A DNA stretch of 64,000 nucleotides from Kosakonia radicincitans DSM 16656 (GCF_000280495.2 NZ_CP018016.1:3658001-3722000), one strand, 5' to 3'; positions 29,565-41,450 are shown, numbered from the stretch's first letter. Notes: generated by a model from the letters alone, not told the origin. Translations and numbers: made by a program.

Positions 29565-31373
29565 TTATCTGATTAATTGTTCAGCTTTTGGCAAGATTTG
29601 TGCGCCCGATCGCGCAGTAAGATCGTAATTGTAAATATCTGTACGATACTGCGTGCGACCATCGGCCCCCACAAACGCGGTCAGATAGTAGAGATTAACG
29701 GGGATATTGTGTCGAATATTCACGTAGCGGGTATCTCCCTGCTTTAAGGCATCGGAGATACGCGTATCGTTCCATCCGGCATCCTGCAGCAACATATTTG
29801 CCAGTTCAGACGCCTTATTCACCCGCACGCAGCCAGAACTCAGTGCCCGCGTCTCTTTCTGGAACAGGTTATGGTTCGGCGTGTCATGCAAATAGATGGC
29901 ATCAGAGCTCGGCATATTGAATTTATAACGGCCAAGGGAGTTCTGTACGCCTGGCGCCTGCTGGAAACGGAACGGTAAATTCGATGGCGTGATCGTCGCC
30001 CAATCAACCATTGACGGGTCGATGGCCTCTTTGCTGTTCCAGCCGCGCAGCACGGTATAACCGTGGCGTTCAAGGTATGTCGGATCGTTCAGAACCTTCG
30101 GAAGAATATCCTGGCGCGCCAGCGTCGGCGGTACATTCCACGGCGGATTGACCACCACATTGTTCAGTGCGCTGCTCATCATCGGCGTTTTGCGATCGGG
30201 ACGTCCGACAATCACCCGCGACGCCAGCACCTGGCTGCCGTTGAGATAATAAACCAGCGAGTATTCCGGAATATTCACCATAATGCCGGTGGAAAGCGTC
30301 GCCGGCAGCAAACGCAGCCGTTGGATATTGAGCGCCAGTAATGCAGCGCGCTGCGACGGGCTGACATTCAGCCAGTCACGTGTGCCCTGACCAATCACGC
30401 CATCGGCATGCAGCCCCTGCCAGGCCTGAAAGCGTTTTACGGCCTCAACCAGTTGCCGATCGTAAGCCGCAGCACGCGTCGGTGTTTTTTTCCTGGTCGA
30501 TGCTGGGGAGGATGTGCTGACCGCTACCTGATCGCCTGGCAGCACGATGTTCGGCCCACCCTCCAGCATGCCGGTACGTTGCAGGATCTCACGCAACGCA
30601 GGAACATCGTTGCTCCACTGTCCTGGTCGCAGCGTGACGTTACTGGCGATTTGCGGCCACGGGCGAGAATCCCCCACCAGCGTCAGCAATGACTGGTGCA
30701 TGGCGGCATATTGCGGATGGTGTGGCGCAAGGCTCTGGATGAATGACGGCAGCGAACCGTTATCCAGCGCCAGTTGCCATTGATTGATCACTGAAATCGC
30801 CGGTGTTGCCAGCGCATAGGGTTTGTCGCTATAAAGCCAGCGCTGGCCTTTCGCCTGAATACCGGCAACAAAATGCAGATAGCCCAGCATGGCGTCAGAG
30901 AGCACCACATCACGCGCCATACCGGAAACACCCGGGTCGGTTAACAGCTCAACCCAGGTGGTAAATTGCGGCTGGAAACCGGCAATCGCCACTTCCGCCA
31001 GTTGCTGTTGAAACGCCTGCACCGCATCGCGGTTATCCCACATGGGTTTCTGGCCGCGCGCCGCATACAGGGCCGCCAGTTGATTCATATAGATGGGTGT
31101 CCAGTTGGCAGGCAATTGCGACTGCAACTGTGCGCGAACATCTGCCACAGAAACATCGGCAGGATAAGGCTTCACGCCGATTAACATAGCGGTAGCAGGC
31201 GATTGTGCCTGCGGCTGCTGTAACACGGTCGGCTGATCGCCCGGCGTGGCGGAACTATCAACCGGCACCATTTCAGGCTCATCGGCCTGTACGCTGAACA
31301 GTGGAGCAAATGCCAGTGCCAGGCACAAACTCAGCGCTGACATCCGACGACCATTTAACTTCTTAAGCAACAT
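29565..31373 (-). CDS. ldtD: L,D-transpeptidase LdtD (YcbB)
   Basis: LdtD (602 aa; E. coli 615) forms 3-3 crosslinks in peptidoglycan and gives resistance to envelope stress and many beta-lactams. It has an N-terminal signal or anchor segment ([16 protein letters not shown]). A scaffold domain follows, then a PG_binding_1 repeat ([19 protein letters not shown], about 305-330) and a YkuD catalytic domain with His in [11 protein letters not shown]. The catalytic Cys515 is in SSGCVRV. It is slightly shorter than E. coli in the low-complexity region after the signal. It is transcribed towards mepK and away from the mukB terminator. Confidence 0.96.
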   Translation of the reverse strand: MLLKKLNGRRMSALSLCLALAFAPLFSVQADEPEMVPVDSSATPGDQPTVLQQPQAQSPATAMLIGVKPYPADVSVADVRAQLQSQLPANWTPIYMNQLAALYAARGQKPMWDNRDAVQAFQQQLAEVAIAGFQPQFTTWVELLTDPGVSGMARDVVLSDAMLGYLHFVAGIQAKGQRWLYSDKPYALATPAISVINQWQLALDNGSLPSFIQSLAPHHPQYAAMHQSLLTLVGDSRPWPQIASNVTLRPGQWSNDVPALREILQRTGMLEGGPNIVLPGDQVAVSTSSPASTRKKTPTRAAAYDRQLVEAVKRFQAWQGLHADGVIGQGTRDWLNVSPSQRAALLALNIQRLRLLPATLSTGIMVNIPEYSLVYYLNGSQVLASRVIVGRPDRKTPMMSSALNNVVVNPPWNVPPTLARQDILPKVLNDPTYLERHGYTVLRGWNSKEAIDPSMVDWATITPSNLPFRFQQAPGVQNSLGRYKFNMPSSDAIYLHDTPNHNLFQKETRALSSGCVRVNKASELANMLLQDAGWNDTRISDALKQGDTRYVNIRHNIPVNLYYLTAFVGADGRTQYRTDIYNYDLTARSGAQILPKAEQLIR

Positions 31374-31514
31374 CCCTTGCCCCCTGTTTCTCTCACATTG
31401 CTCGTGACGTGTGCGTCACCTTTTTTCAGTATATAAAGACAAAAAAGCATTTGCCTTGCCTAATGTAAAGAAATTTAAAGATGAAACACAGGCCGCAGCG
31501 CCCCTTTCTGTAAT

Positions 31515-31541
31515 AAAAAAGGCGACATCGCTGTCGCCTTT
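31515..31541 (-). terminator. mukB operon terminator
   Basis: Hairpin GGCGACA / TGTCGCC with a TCGC loop. On the minus strand it is followed by TTTTTTA. Confidence 0.88.
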
Positions 31542-31557
31542 GTAATCTGCCCGACCG

Positions 31558-34500
31558 TTAAGAGGCATCCGCCGTACCAGGGAGCGTTTCCGGCAGTTGG
31601 GCGGCAAAACCGCGCAGCCCCACGACGTGTACATGCTCATGATTCTGGAAGACTTTACGCACCAGTTTGTAGGTGGTGCCTTTTTCCGGACTGATATTTT
31701 CCGGTGCTGCGATAATCAGCTGCATCTCCAGACGTTCGCACAGCTCAAACAGCGTTGCGATGGAGCGGGCATCAAGACGCGCCGCTTCGTCGAGGAACAG
31801 CAGTCGGCACGGTGAAATGTCTTTGCCGCGCAGACGACGGGCTTCGTCTTCCCAGCTCTGCACCACCATCACCAGAATCGACATCCCGGTACCGATCGCT
31901 TCACCAGTCGACAGCGCGCCCGATTCCGCGCGCAGCCAGCCGTCGGAACCGCGGTTAACCTCCACTTCCATCTCCAGATAGTTGCGGTAGTCGAGCAGCT
32001 CTTCACCGATGGTTTGCGGCGTCCGCTGGCCCATATCGATTTGCGGGTTCAGACGCTGATAGAGTTTCGCCAGCGCTTCCGAGAAGGTCAGGCGGTTACT
32101 GTTAAACAGATCCTGATGCTGTTCATGTTGTTCAGAAAGCACCGTCAGCAACGTCGCGTGGGTTTCCCGCACGTTCACGTTCAGCCGCACGCTTTTGACC
32201 TGACCAAACGAAACGCTTTGCAGCCCCTGGTTCAGCATGCGAATACGGTTCTGCTCACGCTGAATGGTTTTGCGGATAATGTTCGCTACGCTGCGGGAGC
32301 TGATAGCCAGCTTCTGCTCGCGCGAGGTCAGCTCTTCCGTCAGACGGCTCAGCTCGATCTCCATCTGTTCGATCGCTTCAACCGGATCGTCAGTGCGAAT
32401 AATATCCTGACGGATACGTTCGCGCAGATGCTGATACACCGCGACAAAGAACTGGATCTTACGTTCCGGACGCTTCGGATCTTCCGACATACGCAGCACA
32501 TCGCGCAGATGTTCGTTATCCGCCACCGCCAGACGCAGCGCACCCAGCGCTTTATCCGACATGGATCGCAGTTCGTCAGCAGAGAGATAGGCCAGCTCGC
32601 GACGGTGCAGACGGCGCTCGACGCCATTGTCTTTCACCATGCGCATCACCGCACACCAGCCCGCTTTTGCCGTGACCACCTGCTCGCGCATTTCGTGATA
32701 ATCGCGCTCCAGGCGACGCAGTTTGCGGGTCAGGTTATCCATCTCCGCTTCACAGAAGGTGAGCGCTTTTTCCAGTTGGTTGCGACGCGCACGGTTCGTG
32801 GAAAGTTGCGTATGCAGTTCATCACGGCGAATACGCGCCCGCTCTTCCGCGCCGCCGTCGGCGCGCACGCCGATCTCCTGCAACTCTTTTTGCAGATCGT
32901 TAAGCAGCTCTTTTTTGGTATCAAACGAACTTTTCAGTGAAGCCAGCACCTGGTTGTACTGGCTGAACTGCGCGGCGTGGCTGCGCATCGCTTCACGCGC
33001 CCGGGTACGTTCGGCTTCAGCCTGCTCCAGACGCTGACGCAGCTTCTCGTTCAGATCGTTATTGCCGTTGAACATCTCCGCCGAATCGGAGTAGCTGAAG
33101 TGCGCTCGGCGCTGTACCACTTCCGCCAGCACAAACGCTTGCTGACGAGCGTCGCGTTGCACCTGTTGGGATGCGGCATAATCGGCTTTTAACTGCTCGA
33201 ACTGTTCCGGGTCGCTTTGCAGTACCGAAACGACCGGTTCCAGTTTTGCCAGTTGGTTGCCAAACTGCTGAATAAAGCGCGCGGCTTCCTGCGCTTCGTC
33301 CAGGCGTTCCTGTATTTCATCAACACGATCGGCCAGCGTATCGTCAGCCAGCAAATTCACGCGCGGCAGCAGGCGGTTAAGCTGGGCAACGCCCTCTTTC
33401 GCCTGCTCAAACTGCACGCGGTTTTGCTGGTTGTCATTTTCATGGTTGCTGATAGCACGTTCCAGCTCGCCGCGGCGACTGTTGAGCGTGCGGATTTCCG
33501 CTTCCGGATCGTCCTCAAAGGCAACCGCCAGATGGCTGCCGATAAAGCGGCTGAATGCCTGATGCAGACGCTGCGTTTTTTGCACATCGAAAGAGAGCGT
33601 CGCAAAACGCTCGGCCAACTCTTCACGCTCGGCGTGCAGGCTTTCGATACGGCTTTCTCGCGCCGCACGACCAAACAGCGGCAGCGTCGGGAAACGCGAA
33701 TAACGCCACTGGCGATCGGCAATTTTCACCACCACCGCTTTTTCCAGCTCGTCGACGGCGAACACGCTATCGTCGAAGGATTGCGGATCCCCTTCAATCA
33801 GATAGAGATCTTCCGGGCAATCTTCCAGCCCTTCCAGCATCTCCGCCACCTGCGACAAATCAGGAACCACGATGGCGTGACGCGACGGGCCATACAGCGC
33901 TGAATAATAGGGCGCATCATCAATACTGACATCGTCATAAATTTCCGACAGCAACACACCGCCGAAGCGTTCCGCCAGCGCGTTCAGACGACTATCTTCC
34001 GCGCCGCCAGGCTGGCTTAAACGTTCAATTTCATCATCAACAGCACGTTTACGCGCGCCAACTTCATCACGCTCAACGATCGCTTCGCGTTCACGCTCCA
34101 GCAATTGTTGCAGGTATTCCGTTACTTGCTGGCCAGATTCGAACGCTTCGCCGCTCTGCTCGCTCAGTTGCGTCAGGCTGCTCTGCGCCGCCAGCCATAC
34201 CGGCGCGCGTTTGGTTAGCGTCTGAATGCGCGATTGCAGTTGTTCCAGCTCCTGGCGCAGCGCAAGACGCTGTTCACCGGCAGCGGCAACGTTATCGGAA
34301 AGCGCAGCAATTTGCGCCTCCAGCTCCTGATGCAGGTTATCCAGCTCTTCGACGTCATACTGTTTGCCCTGACGCTTGCAGAACTCGGCGAACAGGCGCT
34401 CGGCTTCCTGCTGCTCGCGCAGACGCTGTTCCAGCTCGTTCAGACGCATGCGCAGCGGCTGCACCTGTTCAGCCAGATGGCGCTGATTTACCCCATCGCG

Positions 34501-36006
34501 CAGCAACTCGCGCGCCACTTCCCAGGCTTCATTACGCGCCAGCGGACCGTTGATGGCGGCCACCAGTTGATAAGCCTGCTCGAACTGGCTGTGCGCGGTC
34601 TGCGCAACGCTTAATTTCTGATCCAGCGACAGCAGTTTTTCGGTCGCTTCCTGCTCTTTGGCCTGGAAAGTTTCCAGCCATTCAGCAGCGGTTTCCGACG
34701 TCAGATCCGGCAGACGGCACAGATCTTTTGCCCGCTCCAGCGCCTGCAACGCCTGGTTGTACTGGATAGCGCGGGTTTGCTGTACATCCAGCGCCTGCTG
34801 GTAATCGGCAAGCTGGTTTTTCAGCTCATCCACTTCCAGCTCGGCGGCTTCAGCGCGGGCTTCGTTCTCTTCCTGGCGCTCGGCGGCTTCAGCCACCACT
34901 TCATGCTGCTCTTCGAGACGAATCTGTAACTCTTCGAGATCCGATTCGTAGCGCTCGATTTTTTCCTGCTGCCGCAGCGCCGTTTGCACCAGGTTCAGGT
35001 GATCGCTGGCCGCCTGGTAATCGGCTTCCAGATCGCCTTCCGCACCAGCATGCTCTGCCAGTTCGCGCGCCATATCGACATGCTTATACTGCTCGGTCGC
35101 CAGCTGCTGGCGCGAGGTAAACAGATCCCGGCGGAACTCCAGCGCTTTATCCAGATGCACGCGGCGCTCATTGGCGTGGCGCATATAATCCGCTGCCACA
35201 TAGTTGGTGGCTTCGCTGATCAAATGTTTGAACAGATCGCGATCCGACTGAGTCACGCGAATCGCTTCCAGCGTCATTCGGTTTTCGCGCAGCGCCGCTT
35301 CCATATCCTGGAACGCTTTACGCACGCCGCTGTTTTCCGGCAACAGATAGTCGCGCAGCGAACGGGTGATGGCGCTGGAAATCCCGCCGTACAGCGAGGC
35401 TTCGATCAGGCGATAGAATTTGCTGCGATCCGATGCGGAACGCAGACGACGCGCGACAATGCCCAGATCGAACATCAGCGCGTGGTAATCAGTGATGGAG
35501 TTGAACTGCTTAAACTGCACACCTTCCATCGCATCCAGTTTGTCTTTCACTTCCTGTAACGACAGTACGCGCGCCTGGCGCTCGTTCAGCGTTTCAGTCA
35601 GCAACTGCGTTGGCAGGACGGAGGTCGGCAAGCCCTGAATGGCGAAAGGTTTAATATCCACTTTACGATCGCGCCCGGCGACCTGTTGCAGACGCACGCC
35701 CACCAGCACGCGCTGATGGCGGGAGTTGATCACATCCAGCACCGAATAGCAGACACCGGCTTTCAGCTTACCGTGCAGCCCTTTATCACGGGAGCCGGAG
35801 GTCGCGCCCGCTTCGGTGGTGTTACGGAAGTGCAGCAGCGTCAGATCGGGGATCAGCGCCGTAACAAACGCCGCCATGGTGGTGGATTTCCCGGCGCCGT
35901 TCCCCCCGGAAAGCGTGGTAACCAGCTCATCCAGGTCAAAGGTGCGGGCAAAAAAGCCGTTCCAGTTAATCAGCGTTAGCGAACGAAATTTACCGCGATC
36001 GATCAT
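31558..36006 (-). CDS. mukB: Chromosome condensin subunit MukB
   Basis: MukB (1482 aa) is the SMC-like ATPase of the MukBEF condensin that compacts and segregates the chromosome. The N-terminal head has Walker [12 protein letters not shown] at residues 33-42. Two long coiled coils (about 300-665 and 860-1180) flank a hinge around residues 665-780 ([15 protein letters not shown]). The C-terminal head carries the signature [10 protein letters not shown] and the Walker B/D-loop [11 protein letters not shown]. No interruption is seen. It is coupled to mukE by a TAATG overlap and is the last gene of the cmoM-mukFEB operon. Confidence 0.98.
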   Translation of the reverse strand: MIDRGKFRSLTLINWNGFFARTFDLDELVTTLSGGNGAGKSTTMAAFVTALIPDLTLLHFRNTTEAGATSGSRDKGLHGKLKAGVCYSVLDVINSRHQRVLVGVRLQQVAGRDRKVDIKPFAIQGLPTSVLPTQLLTETLNERQARVLSLQEVKDKLDAMEGVQFKQFNSITDYHALMFDLGIVARRLRSASDRSKFYRLIEASLYGGISSAITRSLRDYLLPENSGVRKAFQDMEAALRENRMTLEAIRVTQSDRDLFKHLISEATNYVAADYMRHANERRVHLDKALEFRRDLFTSRQQLATEQYKHVDMARELAEHAGAEGDLEADYQAASDHLNLVQTALRQQEKIERYESDLEELQIRLEEQHEVVAEAAERQEENEARAEAAELEVDELKNQLADYQQALDVQQTRAIQYNQALQALERAKDLCRLPDLTSETAAEWLETFQAKEQEATEKLLSLDQKLSVAQTAHSQFEQAYQLVAAINGPLARNEAWEVARELLRDGVNQRHLAEQVQPLRMRLNELEQRLREQQEAERLFAEFCKRQGKQYDVEELDNLHQELEAQIAALSDNVAAAGEQRLALRQELEQLQSRIQTLTKRAPVWLAAQSSLTQLSEQSGEAFESGQQVTEYLQQLLEREREAIVERDEVGARKRAVDDEIERLSQPGGAEDSRLNALAERFGGVLLSEIYDDVSIDDAPYYSALYGPSRHAIVVPDLSQVAEMLEGLEDCPEDLYLIEGDPQSFDDSVFAVDELEKAVVVKIADRQWRYSRFPTLPLFGRAARESRIESLHAEREELAERFATLSFDVQKTQRLHQAFSRFIGSHLAVAFEDDPEAEIRTLNSRRGELERAISNHENDNQQNRVQFEQAKEGVAQLNRLLPRVNLLADDTLADRVDEIQERLDEAQEAARFIQQFGNQLAKLEPVVSVLQSDPEQFEQLKADYAASQQVQRDARQQAFVLAEVVQRRAHFSYSDSAEMFNGNNDLNEKLRQRLEQAEAERTRAREAMRSHAAQFSQYNQVLASLKSSFDTKKELLNDLQKELQEIGVRADGGAEERARIRRDELHTQLSTNRARRNQLEKALTFCEAEMDNLTRKLRRLERDYHEMREQVVTAKAGWCAVMRMVKDNGVERRLHRRELAYLSADELRSMSDKALGALRLAVADNEHLRDVLRMSEDPKRPERKIQFFVAVYQHLRERIRQDIIRTDDPVEAIEQMEIELSRLTEELTSREQKLAISSRSVANIIRKTIQREQNRIRMLNQGLQSVSFGQVKSVRLNVNVRETHATLLTVLSEQHEQHQDLFNSNRLTFSEALAKLYQRLNPQIDMGQRTPQTIGEELLDYRNYLEMEVEVNRGSDGWLRAESGALSTGEAIGTGMSILVMVVQSWEDEARRLRGKDISPCRLLFLDEAARLDARSIATLFELCERLEMQLIIAAPENISPEKGTTYKLVRKVFQNHEHVHVVGLRGFAAQLPETLPGTADAS

Positions 36007-36710
36007 TACTCTTCCTCCGAGCTATCCGGCTGATTTTCTTCAGGCTCATCATTGAGCTGCAAGTGGTTTTCGACTGGCATGGCTTCACCATCGCGGATCA
36101 TACGCAGTTGCGCTTCGCGCGGATCGTCGCCGGAGCGGACATCTGCGCCAAAGCGGAACACCGATTCCGTGATGCGGAATTTGCTGCTGTCATTGCCCAT
36201 AAACCAGATCATGCCAAGGCGACGCAGACGGTTGAGCGAGGAGCGAACCTTTTCCTGCAACTTCTGCCGGTCAAGATCGGAGCCGGTTGAGCGGTTGTTG
36301 GCCAGTTTCAACAGTTTCGGTTCATCAGCCAGCGACAGCAGTTCGTCATACAACTCCTGCTGCGTGAAGATCCCTTCATTCGCCAGACGCTCCGGACTCA
36401 GGTACAGGTAGCAGAGAATTTTACCCACCATCATATCCAGCTCGGAAAGCACCGAACGCGGGATCAGCGTGGTGGAGCGCGGGCGCAGATAGAAGAAACC
36501 TTCCGGCGCACGGATCAGCTCAACGTTGTAACGCGCGTAAAACTCTTCCAGATACTCCTGAAAGTCCATCAAAAAGGCGTGATTATCCAGCTCGTCAAGG
36601 CCGATATGCCGTCCTGAGCGCAATGCGCTGTCGAGCGCCGGAAACAGTGGGTTAGCCAGCGCCTGCGCCAGTTTAACCGGCATCACTTGTTCAATATTTG
36701 TCGATGACAT
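36006..36710 (-). CDS. mukE: Condensin accessory subunit MukE
   Basis: MukE (234 aa) is the KITE-type winged-helix partner of the MukF kleisin and modulates the MukB ATPase. I chose ATG at 36710 ([20 protein letters not shown]), giving the length of the revised E. coli protein; the frame is open to 36737 but that extension is not conserved. It overlaps the end of mukF by 20 bases and its TAA stop shares one base with the mukB ATG, so subunit ratios are set by translational coupling. The acidic tail ([14 protein letters not shown]) is typical. Confidence 0.96.
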   Translation of the reverse strand: MSSTNIEQVMPVKLAQALANPLFPALDSALRSGRHIGLDELDNHAFLMDFQEYLEEFYARYNVELIRAPEGFFYLRPRSTTLIPRSVLSELDMMVGKILCYLYLSPERLANEGIFTQQELYDELLSLADEPKLLKLANNRSTGSDLDRQKLQEKVRSSLNRLRRLGMIWFMGNDSSKFRITESVFRFGADVRSGDDPREAQLRMIRDGEAMPVENHLQLNDEPEENQPDSSEEE

Positions 36711-38013
36711 GCGCCTGTACCTTGGCTCCGTAATCATTAATCGGCTGCCATTTCGGCGGCAGTCCGGTGAAATCTGCTTGCGCTACGCCAAGACGTACCG
36801 CCTGATCGACGACAATACGCGCGATGTCGAAATGCCGGACACGCGGATACTGCGTCAGATATTCGCGGGCAACCAGCCCAAGATCCAGCGGCACACCTTT
36901 GGTTTTATAAATCGCCAGTTGCTGCTCAATCATTGCCGCCAGTTGCTCACGGATTTCATTAAACTCTTCAAATTCCAGATCCGGCGGCAGTTCGCCGGTT
37001 ACCTCTTCATCGCGTAGCGCCATCTCTTCGTCGCGCATATCCAACAGCCTGTCGGCGTTGGCGTAGGTCAATGCCCACGGCGCATCAAAATAAGACTGCA
37101 CCGACTGGCGCAGACGCTGAGCGAAGACACGGTTTTTATCCATATCGATAGCGGTACGGATAAATTTGTGCACGTGGCGGTCGTAACCGATCCACAGATC
37201 GATCGACTGCTGGCCCCAGCTCACGATGCGATCCAGCTTGCTTTGCAGGTTGAACACCAGTTGATCGAGGAACTCCAGATCGTCGCGGCCGACGGTGGCA
37301 TCCTGAATGCTCAGCAGATTCGCCTGAAGTTTGTCTCCGGCGGCATCCAGCGTATCTTGCAATTCACGCAGTGTACCGGAGGTTTCTGACAGCAAAAGTT
37401 CACAGCTGGAAATGGCCGCCCGCCAGTCTTTATTCAGTAACTGGGCGATATCATCTTTCACCTGCTGTTGCTGTTCATCCATTAAGCGCTGGGTCAAATC
37501 GATGCTGTCGAAAATCTCCGCCACCGAATATTTCAGCGGCGCAAAGACGTTGCGATGCCAGTGAAATTCGTCACCGCCCTCTTCCGCCGCGTCAGCAGCG
37601 CGTTTTAGCTCGCTTGCCACAATCGACAACTGCATAGAGAGACGCAGCGTGGAGAATTCACGCTGGCGGATGTAGTAATCAGTGATGCCGATGCCTAGCG
37701 GCGTCAGGCGGTAGATCGCATTGCCTTCCACCAGTTCGCTGGTAAAGCGGTTTAATAAACGCTGACGCACCATGTCATTGATAGCGTTATTGGCGCGCTG
37801 AATGATAGTTTCGCTGGTTTGCTCAAACGCCTCGCTGACGTGACGAAACGCGTCCACCAGTTCACCTTCGCTCATCTCGCCATCAAGACGCTCACCGTTG
37901 AGCGTGGCGATAGCCAGCAAAAAAGAGAGCCTGTCGACCGGCAGCGAGATGGAGAAATCATTTTTCCTGGCCCAGGCAACCAGTTCGGGGACTGTCTGGG
38001 AAAATTCACTCAT
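36691..38013 (-). CDS. mukF: Condensin kleisin subunit MukF
   Basis: MukF (440 aa) is the kleisin that bridges MukB heads and dimerises through its N-terminal winged-helix domain ([20 protein letters not shown]). A middle helical domain (about 120-290) and a linker lead to a C-terminal winged helix that binds the MukB head ([20 protein letters not shown]). ATG at 38013 gives the exact family length; a start five codons upstream is possible but not conserved. It overlaps cmoM by eight bases. Confidence 0.97.
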   Translation of the reverse strand: MSEFSQTVPELVAWARKNDFSISLPVDRLSFLLAIATLNGERLDGEMSEGELVDAFRHVSEAFEQTSETIIQRANNAINDMVRQRLLNRFTSELVEGNAIYRLTPLGIGITDYYIRQREFSTLRLSMQLSIVASELKRAADAAEEGGDEFHWHRNVFAPLKYSVAEIFDSIDLTQRLMDEQQQQVKDDIAQLLNKDWRAAISSCELLLSETSGTLRELQDTLDAAGDKLQANLLSIQDATVGRDDLEFLDQLVFNLQSKLDRIVSWGQQSIDLWIGYDRHVHKFIRTAIDMDKNRVFAQRLRQSVQSYFDAPWALTYANADRLLDMRDEEMALRDEEVTGELPPDLEFEEFNEIREQLAAMIEQQLAIYKTKGVPLDLGLVAREYLTQYPRVRHFDIARIVVDQAVRLGVAQADFTGLPPKWQPINDYGAKVQAHVIDKY

Positions 38014-38800
38014 CGTTTGTCCTTCCATCGATTTGCGGCTTAAGTGCTGTCACGTGAATATAGCGGCCAAGGCTGATATACGGCTCCTGACGACAAAAGC
38101 GTGTTTCAAGCTCAAGCAATGCGTCAAAACAGTCGTGCTGTTGATGTTTTTCACGCAGATAATCGTGAAAAACCCGTACGCCGGTTTTACCGGTAATGTG
38201 CCAGCCAATCTGTTCGAGCCAGCCGTAAACGTCCGCAGGATTACGCGGATAGTCCGGGGAAAGGGTGCGTTTTTTACGTTTTGGCATACCTGCTTTCACG
38301 TAGTCGAAATTCCCTGCCACCATATTGTGCATTAGCAAACCGTCGGCATTATAAAACATCAACGACAACGCGCCGCCCGGGCGCAGTACCGACCACAATA
38401 TTTCTAACGCAAATACTGGTTCTGCTACCCATTCAAGCACAGCATGGAACAATATCAGATCAACGGGCGATTCCAAATGCTCAGCCACATCCTGAACGGC
38501 GCATTGTACAAAATGCATGTTACCGCTCACACCTTTCGCCTCTGCTGCGGTTTGCGCGCGCGCGATCATCTCTTTCGACACATCGCACAGGGTAACGTGG
38601 TGGCCCAACTGCGCCATCCGAATCGCCGTTTGCCCTTCACCTCCGCCAGCATCCAGAACCCGCAACGGAACCTTGCCGCGCGTTGCCAGCAGCGCATCAA
38701 GATCCTGCCACAGGATCGCCTGACGCAACTGCCCTTTGGTGGTGCCGTAGATGTTGCGCGAGAATTTCTCCGCGATATCGTCGAAGTTACGATCCTGCAT
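38006..38800 (-). CDS. cmoM: tRNA 5-carboxymethoxyuridine methyltransferase CmoM
   Basis: CmoM (formerly SmtA, 264 aa) methylates cmo5U to mcmo5U at the wobble position of some tRNAs, using SAM. The Rossmann SAM motif [19 protein letters not shown] starts near residue 46, and motif II-III is seen in [11 protein letters not shown] and [13 protein letters not shown]. Its last eight bases overlap mukF, a conserved tRNA-modification/condensin operon head. The short variable C-terminus ([14 protein letters not shown]) is longer than in E. coli by three residues. Confidence 0.96.
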   Translation of the reverse strand: MQDRNFDDIAEKFSRNIYGTTKGQLRQAILWQDLDALLATRGKVPLRVLDAGGGEGQTAIRMAQLGHHVTLCDVSKEMIARAQTAAEAKGVSGNMHFVQCAVQDVAEHLESPVDLILFHAVLEWVAEPVFALEILWSVLRPGGALSLMFYNADGLLMHNMVAGNFDYVKAGMPKRKKRTLSPDYPRNPADVYGWLEQIGWHITGKTGVRVFHDYLREKHQQHDCFDALLELETRFCRQEPYISLGRYIHVTALKPQIDGRTNDE

Positions 38801-38918
38801 GCACGCTCCACGCTTTTGGCAAAACAGCTATTTTGTCACAGCCGTGACGAGAATGAACCCATCTGGTGTAAGATCGGCTGAAATCACTTGCTGTATGCTC
38901 AAAAAGGAGACGGTTCCG

Positions 38919-39698
38919 GTGCTTTTCACCCTAAAAAAATTCCTGGGCGGCCTGTTGCTTCCCCTGCCTTTTTTGCTTTTGGTGATCGGGCTGGGGGTTA
39001 TGCTTGTCTGGTTCAGCCGCTGGCAGAAAACGGGTAAGACATGTATTACTTTCGGCTGGCTGGTTTTGCTGCTGTTAAGCCTGCAACCGGTCGCGGATGG
39101 TCTGCTAAAACCTATCGAAGCGAAATATCCCACCTGGCGTGGCACACAGCCGGTGAAGTATATCGTCGTCCTCGGCGGCGGTTACACCTGGAATGATGCC
39201 TGGGCGCCCAGCTCAAACCTGATTAATAACAGTCTGCCCCGTCTGAATGAAGGGATTCGCCTCTGGCAGGCCAATCCGGGCGCGAAACTGATCTTTACCG
39301 GCGCGGCAGCGAAAACCAATCCGGTCAGCACGGCAGAAGCTGGTGCGCGTGTGGCGGAAAGCCTTGGCGTCCCGCGCAGCGAGATCATCACGCTGAATGA
39401 TCCAAAAGATACGGAAGAAGAAGCGGCGGCGGTGAAGAAGGCCATCGGCGATGCGCCATTTCTGCTGGTGACCTCCGCATCCCATTTGCCGCGAGCGATG
39501 ATTTTCTTCCAGCATGCAGGGCTGCATCCGCTCCCCGCGCCGGCAAACCAGATGGCGATTGAGTCGCCGCTGAATCCGTGGGAGCGCATTATTCCTTCCC
39601 CGGTCTGGCTGATGCACAGCGACCGGGTAGGTTATGAAACGCTGGGGCGTATCTGGCAGTGGCTGAAAGGCAGTTCAGACCAGCCAGGGGAGCAGTGA
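38919..39698 (+). CDS. elyC: Envelope biogenesis factor ElyC (DUF218)
   Basis: ElyC (YcbC, 259 aa) is an inner-membrane protein needed for normal peptidoglycan assembly at low temperature; its biochemical role is unclear. Two N-terminal membrane segments (LLLPLPFLLLVIGLGVML and CITFGWLVLLLLSL) precede the DUF218 domain (YIVVLGGGYTWN, LIFTGAAAKTN, LLVTSASHLPRA). The start is GTG at 38919, chosen for the eight-base spacing from AAAGGAGA and the family N-terminus MLFTLKKFL. A nearer-upstream ATG at 38896 lies before that ribosome binding site. Its end overlaps ycbJ by 24 bases, tail to tail. Confidence 0.92.
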   Translation: MLFTLKKFLGGLLLPLPFLLLVIGLGVMLVWFSRWQKTGKTCITFGWLVLLLLSLQPVADGLLKPIEAKYPTWRGTQPVKYIVVLGGGYTWNDAWAPSSNLINNSLPRLNEGIRLWQANPGAKLIFTGAAAKTNPVSTAEAGARVAESLGVPRSEIITLNDPKDTEEEAAAVKKAIGDAPFLLVTSASHLPRAMIFFQHAGLHPLPAPANQMAIESPLNPWERIIPSPVWLMHSDRVGYETLGRIWQWLKGSSDQPGEQ

Positions 39699-40568
39699 TT
39701 TCGAGGCGAGATCAAAATTGGCGCGGCTAAATCTGCCGGTGTTCACCAGTTGCGCCACTTCGTCCCAGAGTAAATAGAGCCAGCGCCGCCAGAGGAAAGG
39801 CTCCGCCACTGGCGCGCGCTGTAAATAATGCCAGAGCAACCCTTCCGCCTGCGGCCCATCGACAAGACGAAACAGCTCATATTCACGGGGCGCCCACAGC
39901 ATAATGCCAGGCCCCACCATCGCCAGTAGCTGATCGCTGCGGGCATCCTTCAGCATACTGCGCAAATTAAAGCTGCCGTGCACCAGTACGCAGTTATCAT
40001 TGAAACCGTCAAACAGCGCGGGCAGGCATTCGCGGGTGCGGAACAGCAGCCGTTTGTCCTGCATGGTTAGCCCGGTATTCTGATATTGATTGAGGGTCGT
40101 CCACAGCACCTCCACGCGCTGGCGATACCATGACGGCCAGATATTTTCCTGGGTACTGTCGACCATGCCGACACAGCCGTGGCTGTCATGACGGTGCCAG
40201 GCAAGCAGCGCCTCAACAATCTGATCTTTTAACTGTTCCCAGCGCTCCGGCGTGCGCGTCGGGGCTTCAACAGGCACGCCGCGCAGACGCTCAATCAGCA
40301 ACACATCGGGGCCGGGATGTTCTTCATGTGTCATCACCCCGTATACCACCGGCATCCGCACTGCACCGCTCCTTGCCAGCATTGAGATCTTCCAGGCCAA
40401 CTGGCGAGCAATGCCTGGCGTAGAGAAACTCCGGGCCAACAGCGGCATCGGATTTCCCTGGCTGTCATACAGCGACCAGAGTATAGAATCAGGCTTTTCG
40501 CTGACACACTCCATGCGGCTCAATTTTTCTCCCAGCAGATGACTCAGTTCAGCGCGCAGTTGTTCCAT
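39675..40568 (-). CDS. ycbJ: Uncharacterised kinase-fold protein YcbJ
   Basis: YcbJ (297 aa, same length as E. coli) resembles the aminoglycoside phosphotransferase-like fold. Around residues 192-206 it has the catalytic-loop position as NCVLVHGSFNLRSML. The usual H-G-D-x-x-x-x-N is changed to H197-G-S, with Ser204 replacing the Asn, and no DxD-type metal motif follows (AMVGPG). This makes it look like a pseudokinase. I do not know its function. It is expressed alone, convergent with elyC, and its stop lies inside elyC. Confidence 0.88.
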   Translation of the reverse strand: MEQLRAELSHLLGEKLSRMECVSEKPDSILWSLYDSQGNPMPLLARSFSTPGIARQLAWKISMLARSGAVRMPVVYGVMTHEEHPGPDVLLIERLRGVPVEAPTRTPERWEQLKDQIVEALLAWHRHDSHGCVGMVDSTQENIWPSWYRQRVEVLWTTLNQYQNTGLTMQDKRLLFRTRECLPALFDGFNDNCVLVHGSFNLRSMLKDARSDQLLAMVGPGIMLWAPREYELFRLVDGPQAEGLLWHYLQRAPVAEPFLWRRWLYLLWDEVAQLVNTGRFSRANFDLASKSLLPWLV

Positions 40569-40671
40569 AGCAGAATGCCCTCACAAAAACGACTGCTTTT
40601 ATAATGAGCGCCCGCAGGACGGATGTCACCCTGGTAAGATCAAAACAGCGCAGGAATTTGGCGGGAAACGG

Positions 40672-40696
40672 AAAATCCCCTCCGGACAGAGGGGAT
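40672..40696 (-). terminator. kdsB terminator
   Basis: Perfect stem ATCCCCTC / GAGGGGAT just after the kdsB stop, with a TTTT run on the minus strand. Confidence 0.75.
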
Positions 40697-40703
40697 GAAA
40701 GGC

Positions 40704-41450
40704 TTAACGCAGCGCCTGACGGACGCGTTCAAGATCGTCTGGCGTATCCACACCCGTACCCGGCACAACGCTTGCCACGGCAACGTGGATCTTCTCGCCA
40801 TACCAGAGCACGCGAAGCTGCTCCAGCATTTCGATTTGCTCCAGCGGGCTGGTTTGCCAGCTGACATAGCGGCGGATGAACCCGGCGCGATAGCCGTAAA
40901 TGCCGATATGGCGCAGGAAGGTGTCACCAATCGTTTCGCAGGAAAGCGCAAAACGGTCACGATCCCACGGGATCGTAGCGCGGGAAAAGTACAGCGCATA
41001 ACCTTCGGCATCCATCACCACTTTAACGGCGTTGGGATTGAACGCCTCTTCCGCGCTGTGAATGGGTACGGCGAGCGTTGCCATACCAACATTGCGAATG
41101 CTGAGATTCTCAGCCACCTGACGAATAATCGCTGGCGGGATCATCGGCTCATCGCCCTGGACATTCACTATCACCGTATCGTCGCTGAAGCCACATTTTT
41201 CAACCACTTCGGCCAGACGCTCGGTTCCGGACTGGTGATCGGCGCGGGTCATGCAGACTTCGCCGCCAGCCGCCTGCACCGCGCGCATTACCTCTTCGTT
41301 GTCCGTTGCCACAATGATGCGATCGGCGCCGGATTCACGCGCGCGTTCCAGCACGTGCACCACCATCGGTTTGCCGTTGATATCCACCAACGGTTTTCCC
41401 GGCAGACGCGTGGAGGCGTAACGCGCAGGAATAATCACAACGAAACTCAT
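40704..41450 (-). CDS. kdsB: CMP-KDO synthetase KdsB
   Basis: KdsB (248 aa) activates 3-deoxy-D-manno-octulosonate with CTP for lipopolysaccharide inner core. The nucleotidyltransferase signature [20 protein letters not shown] opens the protein, and [12 protein letters not shown] carries the metal-binding Asp. It is coupled to ycaR by an ATGA overlap and followed by a terminator. It lies in a cluster of lipid A and core genes with lpxK and msbA. Confidence 0.98.
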   Translation of the reverse strand: MSFVVIIPARYASTRLPGKPLVDINGKPMVVHVLERARESGADRIIVATDNEEVMRAVQAAGGEVCMTRADHQSGTERLAEVVEKCGFSDDTVIVNVQGDEPMIPPAIIRQVAENLSIRNVGMATLAVPIHSAEEAFNPNAVKVVMDAEGYALYFSRATIPWDRDRFALSCETIGDTFLRHIGIYGYRAGFIRRYVSWQTSPLEQIEMLEQLRVLWYGEKIHVAVASVVPGTGVDTPDDLERVRQALR

